This document shows, one piece after another, positions 1 to 5,749 of a stretch of DNA of 5,749 nt (position 1 is the stretch's first letter; the number at the start of each line of letters is the position of its first letter). The notes under the pieces were generated by a model. It did not search any database and was not told the DNA's origin. It saw only the letters and a list, made by a program, of their open reading frames with translations. Both the position numbers and the translations under genes were made by a program. Source of the stretch: Thermoanaerobaculia bacterium (lineage in GTDB: Bacteria > Acidobacteriota > Thermoanaerobaculia > Multivoradales > UBA5704); assembly GCA_025937035.1 (NCBI GenBank), contig JAICSG010000293.1, positions 1 to 5,749 on the forward strand. The letters run 5' to 3'.

Positions 1-422
1 AGGCCGCGCACGACCAGGCGGTGGCGGCGGTGGCCTCGGCCGAGGCATCGCTGGCGCTGGCCCGGCAGCACGTGGCCGACGCGGTGCACCGCTCGCCGCT
101 CACCGGCGTGATCTCCGAGCGCCGCACCGACGTGGGCCAGCGGCTGGGCGAGGCCGGCATCGCCTTCGTGATCGAGCAGACGGCGCCGCTCAAGCTCCGC
201 TTCAGCCTCCCCGAGCGCTATCTCGGGGATGTGAGGACCGGGCAGACGGTGACCGCCCGCGTCGATCCATATCCGGGCGAGACCTTCACCGGCCGCATCA
301 AGACGGTGGGCGGAGTGATCGATCCGCAGACGCGGACCTTCTTCGCGGAGGCCGAATTCGCCAATTCGGACGGACGTCTGCGTCCGGGCCTGTTCGCCCG
401 CGTGGACCTCGGAGGTAAATAA
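1..422 (+). CDS. RND efflux periplasmic adaptor (membrane fusion protein), C-terminal part
   Basis: Periplasmic adaptor that links an RND pump to an outer-membrane channel in a tripartite efflux system. The reading frame is open from base 3, so the gene starts before the window and only the last 139 residues are present; family members are usually about 350-400 residues. The visible part starts with an Ala-rich stretch (AVASAEASLALARQHV) that looks like the returning helix of the coiled-coil hairpin. Next comes the second half of the lipoyl/barrel-sandwich domain (RSPLTGVISERR...GQRLGEAG), then the beta-barrel domain (from about PLKLRFSLPE to the PQTRTFFAEAEF strand and the LRPGLFARVDLG ending typical of the family). 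The chain stops almost directly after the barrel, so the membrane-proximal extension is short. The TAA stop is at 420-422, and the pump gene starts three bases later, so the two are very probably co-transcribed and co-translated. The adaptor family is clear; the transported substrate cannot be read from this fragment. Confidence 0.93.
   Translation, partial: AAHDQAVAAVASAEASLALARQHVADAVHRSPLTGVISERRTDVGQRLGEAGIAFVIEQTAPLKLRFSLPERYLGDVRTGQTVTARVDPYPGETFTGRIKTVGGVIDPQTRTFFAEAEFANSDGRLRPGLFARVDLGGK
411..416 (+). promoter_or_regulatory. Ribosome binding site of the RND pump gene
   Basis: GGAGGT is a strong Shine-Dalgarno match lying 10 bases before the ATG at 426 and inside the last codons of the adaptor gene. 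It supports ATG 426 as the pump's start and suggests translational coupling of the two genes. No room is left for a separate promoter between them, so the operon promoter should be upstream of the window. Confidence 0.8.
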
Positions 423-425
423 ACG

Positions 426-3400
426 ATGCAAAAGCTCGCCGAGCTCTGCGTCCGCCGTCCCGTCTTCGCCACGGTGCTCGTCCTGGCGCTGGTGGTGGTG
501 GGCTTCTTCGCCTACAACGAGCTGGGGGTGGACCGCTTCCCCAACGTGGAGTTCCCCTGGGTCGTCGTGACCACCACCCTGCCGGGCGCCGCGCCCGAGG
601 AGATGGAGACGGAGGTCACCGATAAAATCGAGGAGGCGATCAACACGGTCAGCGGCATCGAGGAGATGATGTCGACCTCCTCCGAAAACGTTTCCTTGGT
701 ACAGATCCAGTTCTCATTGGAAAAGAACCCGGACGTGGCCGTGCAGGAGGTGCGCGACAAGGTCAACGCCATCCTGGCCAACCTGCCCAAGGACGTCGAT
801 CCGCCGATCATCCAGAAGCTCAGCGCGGACGCCGATCCGGTGATCTCGATCGCCCTCTCCGGGCCCGCCTCGCAGCGGGAGATCTCCGAATACGCGGACC
901 ACGTGCTCAAGCGCCGCCTGGAGACGGTCAACGGCGTGGGCCAGGTGAAGCTCGTGGGCTCGCGGCAGCGGCAGATCAACGTGATCACCGACACCCAGAA
1001 GCTCGACGCCCAGGGGCTCACCGCCGCCGACGTGGTCAACGCGCTGGCGACGCAGAACGTGCAGATCCCCGGCGGCAAGGTGACCGAGAGCCGGCGCGAC
1101 CTCTCGCTGCGCACCTACGGCCGCGTGGGTAGCCCTGAGGAGTTCGGCCGCCTGCCGGTCGCCAACCGCAACGGCTACGCGGTGAAGGTGGGCGACGTGG
1201 CCCACGTCGAGGACGGCGTGGAGGACGCGGAATCGACCGCCTCGGTCTCCGGCAAACCGGCGGTGGTGCTGCAGATCCTCAAGCAGTCGGGCACCAACAC
1301 GATCGAGGTGGTCAACGGCGTCAAGGAGCGCTTCGAGGAGCTGAAAGGTCAGGTGCCGGCCGGCTGGAAGGCGGAGATCGTCCGCGATCAATCGAAATTC
1401 ATCGTGGCGGCGGTCGACGCGGTGAAGGAGCACCTGATCCTGGGCTCGCTCTTCGCCGCCTTCATCGTCTGGCTCTTCCTGCGCCGCTTCCGGCCGACGC
1501 TGATCTCGGCGATCGCCATCCCCAGCTCGCTGATCGCCACCTTCGCGGCCATGAAGTACATGAATTTCACCCTCAACGTGATCACTCTGCTCGCCCTGAC
1601 CCTGGCGGTGGGCATCGTGATCGACGATGCGGTCGTGGTGCTCGAAAACGTTTTCCGCCACATGGAGGAGAAGAAGCTGACGCCCCGCCAGGCGGCCATC
1701 GAGGGGACCCGCGAGGTGGGCCTCGCCGTGCTGGCCACCAGCCTGTCGCTGATGGCGGTGTTCCTCCCCGTGGCCTTCATGGGCGGCATCGTGGGCCGGT
1801 TCATGTACTCGTTCGGCGTCACCATGGCGTTCGCTATCGCCGTGTCGCTGCTGGTGGCCTTCTCGCTCACCCCGATGCTGGCGTCGCGCTGGCTGAGCCT
1901 CAAGGACACCGCCGAGGGCCAGGGGTCGCGCGAGCGCGGCTTCTACGCGGTGATCGAGCGCACGTACCTGCGTCTGCTCGACTTCGCCATGGCTCATCGC
2001 TGGGTGGTGGTGGTGACGATGGCGCTGGTGTTCCTCTCCACCATCCCGCTGTTCATGCTGGTCAACAAGAACTTCCTGCCCAACGACGACGAGTCGCAGT
2101 TCCAGGTGGTGGTGCGGGCTCCCGAGGGGGCCAACCTGGAGACCACGCAGACGATCCTCGAATCGGTGGCATCCCAAGTCCGCAAGCTCTCGGGCGTGGT
2201 GACCACGGTGGTGACCATCGGCGACGATCCGCAGAAAACCCAGAACTTAGGGCTGATCTACGTGCAGCTCGACCGCCCGGAGAAACGTGAGCAGAACCAG
2301 TTCCAGATCATGCAGCGGGTGCGCACCGAGATCCTGCCGCAATACCAGGCGCTCAAGCTGCGCGCCCAGGTGGTGCTGGTGTCGGCGTTCGGCGGCAACG
2401 TCAACAACGACATCCAGTTCTGGATCGGCGGCCCCGACCTTCAGAAGCTCGATCAATACGCGCAGGCGCTCAAGACCGAGCTCGCCAAGGTGCCGGGCAC
2501 CACCGACGTGGACACCAACTTCATCGTCGGCAAGCCGGAGCTGGGCGTGCGCATCGACCGCGACAAGGCGGCCGATCTGGGAGTACGAGTGCAGGACATC
2601 GCCAGCTCGCTCAACGTGCTGGTGGGCGGCCAGAAGGCCACCTCCTATTTCGAGGGGGGCGAGGAGTACGAGGTCCACGTTCGGGCCGAGGAGGGGGACC
2701 GCAACAATCCGGCGGCGATCTCCTCGATGGAGGTGCCGTCGATGCGCGGACCGGTTCCCCTGCGCGACGTGGTGACGCTCAAGGAGGGGACGGGCCCCTC
2801 GCTGATCAACCGTCTCAACCGGCGGCGGCAGGTGATGGTCACCGCCAACATGCTGCCCGGGCACTCGCAGCAGGCGGCCATCGACGCGCTCAACAAGGCG
2901 GCCGCGACCCTCAAGATGCCTCCGGGCTACTCCTACGGCCTGACCGGGCAGTCGCGCGAGCAGGGCAAGGCGGCGAAGGCGTTCATGACCGCCTTCCTGC
3001 TGTCGATCATCTTCATGTATCTGATCCTGGCGGCGCAGTTCGAGAGCTGGCTGCACCCGATCACCATCCTGCTCTCGCTGCCGCTCACGGTGCCGTTCGC
3101 CCTGCTGTCGATCCTGATGCTCAACCAGTCGGTGAACATCTTCTCGTCGCTGGGCATCCTGGTGCTGTTCGGCATCGTGAAGAAGAACTCGATCCTGCAG
3201 ATCGATCATACGAACGGCCTGCGGGCCCTGGGCATGCCGCGGGCGGAGGCGATCCGCGAAGCCAACCGGGACCGGCTGCGGCCGATCCTGATGACCACGC
3301 TCGCCTTCGTGGCCGGCATGATCCCGCTGGTGGCCTCCAGCGGCACCGGCGCCGGCACCAACCGGGCGATCGGCTCGGTGATCCTCGGCGGCCAGATCCT

Positions 3401-3569
3401 GTCGCTGGTGCTCACCCTGATCGGCACCCCGGTCGCCTACAGCATCTTCGACGACTGGGCGCAGTCGAGGCTGTTCGCGCGGATCCGGGGCCGGTTCTCC
3501 CGCGGCGGCGCTGTGGCGGACGAGGGCAGCCCGACGCCAGCGCCTTGGCGGACGGAGGAGCAGCTGTAG
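426..3569 (+). CDS. RND multidrug efflux pump, HAE1 family inner-membrane permease
   Basis: Proton-driven antiporter of the AcrB/MexB type, acting as a trimer in the inner membrane and exporting hydrophobic or amphiphilic compounds through the adaptor and an outer-membrane channel. At 1047 residues it is full length for the family. The start at ATG 426 gives the classic opening ([13 protein letters not shown], then [12 protein letters not shown] and [14 protein letters not shown]). Membrane segments fall near residues 12-30, 337-352, 361-378, 384-405, 431-452, 459-485, 525-546, 852-871, 878-899, 904-925, 952-972 and 981-1007, with two large periplasmic loops between segments 1-2 and 7-8, giving the duplicated RND layout. 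The proton-relay residues are present: Asp400 and Asp401 in [14 protein letters not shown], and Lys920 in [10 protein letters not shown], matching AcrB Asp407, Asp408 and Lys940. The tail after about residue 1010 is polar and charged, likely cytoplasmic. It follows the adaptor gene by three bases. The HAE1 assignment is firm; the substrate is unknown, and I give no symbol because several orthologue groups look alike at this level. Confidence 0.96.
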   Translation: MQKLAELCVRRPVFATVLVLALVVVGFFAYNELGVDRFPNVEFPWVVVTTTLPGAAPEEMETEVTDKIEEAINTVSGIEEMMSTSSENVSLVQIQFSLEKNPDVAVQEVRDKVNAILANLPKDVDPPIIQKLSADADPVISIALSGPASQREISEYADHVLKRRLETVNGVGQVKLVGSRQRQINVITDTQKLDAQGLTAADVVNALATQNVQIPGGKVTESRRDLSLRTYGRVGSPEEFGRLPVANRNGYAVKVGDVAHVEDGVEDAESTASVSGKPAVVLQILKQSGTNTIEVVNGVKERFEELKGQVPAGWKAEIVRDQSKFIVAAVDAVKEHLILGSLFAAFIVWLFLRRFRPTLISAIAIPSSLIATFAAMKYMNFTLNVITLLALTLAVGIVIDDAVVVLENVFRHMEEKKLTPRQAAIEGTREVGLAVLATSLSLMAVFLPVAFMGGIVGRFMYSFGVTMAFAIAVSLLVAFSLTPMLASRWLSLKDTAEGQGSRERGFYAVIERTYLRLLDFAMAHRWVVVVTMALVFLSTIPLFMLVNKNFLPNDDESQFQVVVRAPEGANLETTQTILESVASQVRKLSGVVTTVVTIGDDPQKTQNLGLIYVQLDRPEKREQNQFQIMQRVRTEILPQYQALKLRAQVVLVSAFGGNVNNDIQFWIGGPDLQKLDQYAQALKTELAKVPGTTDVDTNFIVGKPELGVRIDRDKAADLGVRVQDIASSLNVLVGGQKATSYFEGGEEYEVHVRAEEGDRNNPAAISSMEVPSMRGPVPLRDVVTLKEGTGPSLINRLNRRRQVMVTANMLPGHSQQAAIDALNKAAATLKMPPGYSYGLTGQSREQGKAAKAFMTAFLLSIIFMYLILAAQFESWLHPITILLSLPLTVPFALLSILMLNQSVNIFSSLGILVLFGIVKKNSILQIDHTNGLRALGMPRAEAIREANRDRLRPILMTTLAFVAGMIPLVASSGTGAGTNRAIGSVILGGQILSLVLTLIGTPVAYSIFDDWAQSRLFARIRGRFSRGGAVADEGSPTPAPWRTEEQL

Positions 3570-3586
3570 AGGGAGGAAGAGAGCAC

Positions 3587-3609
3587 AGGCCGGTCCGAGA
3601 GACCGGCCT
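3587..3609. terminator. Probable bidirectional hairpin terminator between convergent genes
   Basis: A perfect inverted repeat, AGGCCGGTC (3587-3595) and GACCGGCCT (3601-3609), with a 5-base loop, lies in the 43-base gap between the pump stop (3567-3569) and the methylase stop (3613-3615). It can fold in RNA from either strand. Neither side has a clean U-run: the + strand continues TGCTCATTTC and the - strand continues GTGCTCTCTTCC, so intrinsic termination may be weak or helped by Rho. The position between convergent genes and the GC-rich stem still make a shared terminator the best reading. Confidence 0.65.
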
Positions 3610-3612
3610 TGC

Positions 3613-5749
3613 TCATTTCAGAAGCTTGGCGGCCAGTTTCTCGATCTTCTGCGCCGCCGGATTCCCCTCCAGGAACTGGCGGATCTGGCGGCGTAGCGCG
3701 ACGAAGGACTGGGTTTCGTCGAGCGGCAGGGCTCGCACCTCCTTCTCCACCTCAGCCGCCAAGGCCGCGATCTCGGCGTGGAGGTCGATGGTGGGATCGA
3801 ATTCGGGGATGGGGAGGCGCCAGATGTGTTTGTCGATGTGCCTCTCGTCCTTGCCGTAGGACATCAACGGGCGAGCCTGCCTTGTAACCTCGGCAGTGTT
3901 CAGGACCGCACAGAGGAACTGAGCCTCTTCGGTGCTCGTGGCGGTGGCCCAATACAACGTGTGGTCAATCACGTGGCGGCGGTCTTCGATGCGGGCGGCA
4001 GCGAGGTGCATTCCCGATTTGCCGTATACAACGTGGCTGGGCTGTATGGGGAATTGCACGGAGAGACTGCCGTGATAGTCGAGCCGTTCGATGAGGGTCA
4101 TGCGGTCGCTCGACCGGTTTGCATTCCAAATCTCTTCGGCCTGCCTCCACCAGCTAGCGAAACCTGGAAACAGCTCCAGGTGTGGATTCTTGCTGTGAAG
4201 AAGCTCGCTCTCGAAATAGGGCAGAAGGGCTCGCGCGGGTTGAAGGGTTCTGTAAGGAAGAACGTACTCGCCAAGATACAGGCGATAGACAAACTCACTC
4301 TCGACGACCCCTTCGAGCGCTGCAAGATCCTTCCAAGGGGCCTTTTCATAGGCGCTTCGGACGGAACGGACCGCTACTTTGCCGGCAGCCAATCCCAAAG
4401 GTCCGGGAGGTCTGATCTCGACGACAAACAGGACTCTTGGAAAAACCGTGGCGCCGTTCCGAAACCTCTTTTCGTACACCGAGCCCGCGTCGTCGTCCGC
4501 GAGCTTCACTCGGCGCTGTCTATATTGCAGGTCCCCAGCAACAGAGGACCAAGAGGCCCCGGCAGAGGGGAGGCGGCCTGACCAAGCCTCGACGGTGTCG
4601 GGCATTCGCTTCGCCCTGTCCTCGACTCGTTTGCCGAACACGACGCTCGCGCCGCGGGGAAAGAAATGCGGGCGCAACTCTCTGAGATCCCAGGGTGTCC
4701 CGAATTCAACCCGAACCTCTTTCCCGGGAAAAGAGTAATCACCCGACCGAAAGCCCACGAATTGCCCACGGTCGAGAGCTGCGTTGGGCATGACGAACGA
4801 GAACCGGCCGCCAGTGCGCAGATAGAGCTCCACAACGCGCGCCACGAAAAGGCCGGACAGGTCCTGCTGCGTGGCGACCTTCGCGCCGTGCCAGAGTCCC
4901 CGTACCTCGCTCATCTCCTTGAACTTCTCCTGCATCTCACGCGTCATGTGACGATACGCCAACCATGGCGGGTTTCCGATCAGCGCGTCAACCCGATTCT
5001 CGCGCTGTGCGAGCCAGACCGGCCGAGCCAGGTTGCGGACGTAATAGCCCCAGATATGGTTTCGGCCTTCGTCGTGGAGGCGGCACATTGACTTGAATGT
5101 TTCTTCGATCGTCTTATGTGCTGAGCTGGCAATGCCGAGGCGCCGAAGAAGGGGTTGAAGGGAGGGGATAGGCGAGCCTGGTTTTCTGTTCGATGCCTTC
5201 CTGGCCATCTCCTCGACAAGCTCGTCAAAGCGGCGCGCGTCGTTCAAGAGAGAGTCGGGAAACCTCAACTCGTGTGCAAAGAGGTTGTTTTCCGTGTCCA
5301 CCTGAATGACGAGGTAGCCTGCCGACCAGAGCTCTAGCTCCTTCTGCTGCCACTGCATGGAGTCACCGAGGTAGACCGGGATCTGGATCTCACCCCTTTC
5401 CGGCTCCGTCAGCCGTTTCGAGCCGATCGCGAGAACATAGGTCACACGAGCCAGCGTGACGGCCACTGGATGCAAATCCATTCCGACCACGTGTGAAGAG
5501 ACTCCGCTCAGCGCTTCACCTACCGGCCTGCCGGCGGCGTCCGCGGCTTGAAGATAGCGGCGTACGGCGTGGAAGAGGAACGTTCCGGAGCCGCACGAGG
5601 GATCGAGCACACGCTCCTGGAGCGGCTCGCGGATACTCTCTTCGACCATCCGTTCCGCCAGCCAGTCCGGCGTGTAGTACTCCCCCAGCCTCTTCCTCGT
5701 CTCCGAAGCAATCACAGACTCGTAAAGCACCTTGAGGACGTCGTGCTCG
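3613..5749 (-). CDS. Large N6-adenine DNA methyltransferase (restriction or defence type), N-terminus beyond window
   Basis: Transfers a methyl group from S-adenosylmethionine to adenine N6 in a specific DNA sequence. The frame is open to the right edge, reading HDVLKVLYESVI before the GTG at 5730; that GTG is an internal Val codon, not a start, so the gene is 5'-partial with 711 whole codons visible. Residues are numbered here from that Val. In order: LGEYYTP (15-21), a conserved element before the catalytic domain of large methylases; motif I DPSCGSGTF (43-51), the cofactor loop; Asp85 in VVGMDLHP, the likely ribose-binding acid; Asp123 in LGDSMQ; then a long insert; motif IV NPPW (253-256, bases 4963-4974), the adenine-binding catalytic motif; and GGRFSFVMPNAAL (307-319), a core strand region after motif IV. 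The motif order is that of gamma-class enzymes. Residues from about 400 are probably target recognition, with KHIWRLPIPEFD (634-645) and a helical, charged C-terminus. No nuclease or helicase motif is visible; one could be in the missing part. No frameshift is seen. It could be a type IIG enzyme, a DISARM- or BREX-like methylase, or a stand-alone one. Base composition is less GC-rich than in the efflux genes. Confidence 0.9.
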   Translation of the reverse strand, partial: EHDVLKVLYESVIASETRKRLGEYYTPDWLAERMVEESIREPLQERVLDPSCGSGTFLFHAVRRYLQAADAAGRPVGEALSGVSSHVVGMDLHPVAVTLARVTYVLAIGSKRLTEPERGEIQIPVYLGDSMQWQQKELELWSAGYLVIQVDTENNLFAHELRFPDSLLNDARRFDELVEEMARKASNRKPGSPIPSLQPLLRRLGIASSAHKTIEETFKSMCRLHDEGRNHIWGYYVRNLARPVWLAQRENRVDALIGNPPWLAYRHMTREMQEKFKEMSEVRGLWHGAKVATQQDLSGLFVARVVELYLRTGGRFSFVMPNAALDRGQFVGFRSGDYSFPGKEVRVEFGTPWDLRELRPHFFPRGASVVFGKRVEDRAKRMPDTVEAWSGRLPSAGASWSSVAGDLQYRQRRVKLADDDAGSVYEKRFRNGATVFPRVLFVVEIRPPGPLGLAAGKVAVRSVRSAYEKAPWKDLAALEGVVESEFVYRLYLGEYVLPYRTLQPARALLPYFESELLHSKNPHLELFPGFASWWRQAEEIWNANRSSDRMTLIERLDYHGSLSVQFPIQPSHVVYGKSGMHLAAARIEDRRHVIDHTLYWATATSTEEAQFLCAVLNTAEVTRQARPLMSYGKDERHIDKHIWRLPIPEFDPTIDLHAEIAALAAEVEKEVRALPLDETQSFVALRRQIRQFLEGNPAAQKIEKLAAKLLK

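Noticed and set aside
714..2177. 487-codon open frame on the - strand inside the pump gene
   Set aside because: Its codons are exactly the reverse complements of the pump codons. With mostly G/C in third position, that frame rarely meets a stop. Its translation is a His/Arg/Asp-rich sequence with no domain, whereas the + strand frame is a recognisable RND pump.
2196..2216. Direct repeat GTGGTGACC, two copies three bases apart
   Set aside because: It encodes Val-Val-Thr-Thr-Val-Val-Thr in a beta strand of the pump and follows from repeated GTG/ACC codon choice, so it is not a regulatory or mobile repeat.
2247..3209. 320-codon open frame on the - strand inside the pump gene
   Set aside because: Same codon-aligned antisense frame as the previous case, with the same low-complexity His/Arg/Glu-rich product and no ribosome site of note.
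3778..4581. 267-codon open frame on the + strand opposite the methylase
   Set aside because: It is codon-aligned antisense to the methylase frame, which has motifs and runs unbroken through this region. The antisense product resembles no family I know.
4720..4731. Perfect 12-base palindrome TTTCCCGGGAAA
   Set aside because: It lies inside the methylase coding sequence over a Phe-Pro-Gly-Lys stretch, occurs once and has no promoter context, so chance is the simplest explanation.
5728..5730. GTG as the start of the methylase
   Set aside because: The frame stays open to the window edge and the residues before it (HDVLK) read on naturally into the conserved LYESVI region, so this is an internal Val codon.

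Overview
The window comes from a GC-rich, Gram-negative-type bacterium. The evidence is a tripartite-efflux adaptor followed by an RND pump, a pairing that works across an inner and an outer membrane. Nothing here fixes the phylum; a GC-rich proteobacterial, myxococcal or acidobacterial-type genome would all fit. There are three genes: two on the + strand and one convergent on the - strand. The first and last run off the window edges.

Bases 1-3569 (+ strand) are the end of an efflux operon. It begins with the C-terminal 139 residues of a periplasmic adaptor (membrane fusion protein). Three bases after its stop codon comes a complete 1047-residue RND inner-membrane pump of the HAE1 (hydrophobe/amphiphile) type. 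The pump has its proton-relay residues (Asp400, Asp401, Lys920) and two copies of the expected membrane and periplasmic-domain layout. The adaptor and pump would form the drug/proton antiporter. An outer-membrane channel partner is not in the window and could lie upstream or elsewhere.

Bases 3570-3612 are a short convergent intergenic gap. It is almost filled by a perfect 9-bp hairpin that probably ends transcription from both sides.

Bases 3613-5749 (- strand) hold the last 711 residues of a large gamma-class N6-adenine DNA methyltransferase, with motif I (DPSCGSGTF) and motif IV (NPPW), a long insert before motif IV and a C-terminal region of target-recognition type. Its N-terminus lies beyond the right edge. 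Such large methylases are usually restriction-modification or phage-defence enzymes (type IIG, DISARM-like or BREX-like). The neighbouring genes that would decide between these are outside the window. Base composition is visibly less GC-rich here than in the efflux genes, which fits acquired DNA next to a housekeeping-type efflux operon.

I did not find a demonstrably new system. The most interesting part is the methyltransferase and what lies beyond the right edge. There is no RNA gene, CRISPR array, insertion sequence or attachment site that I can support.
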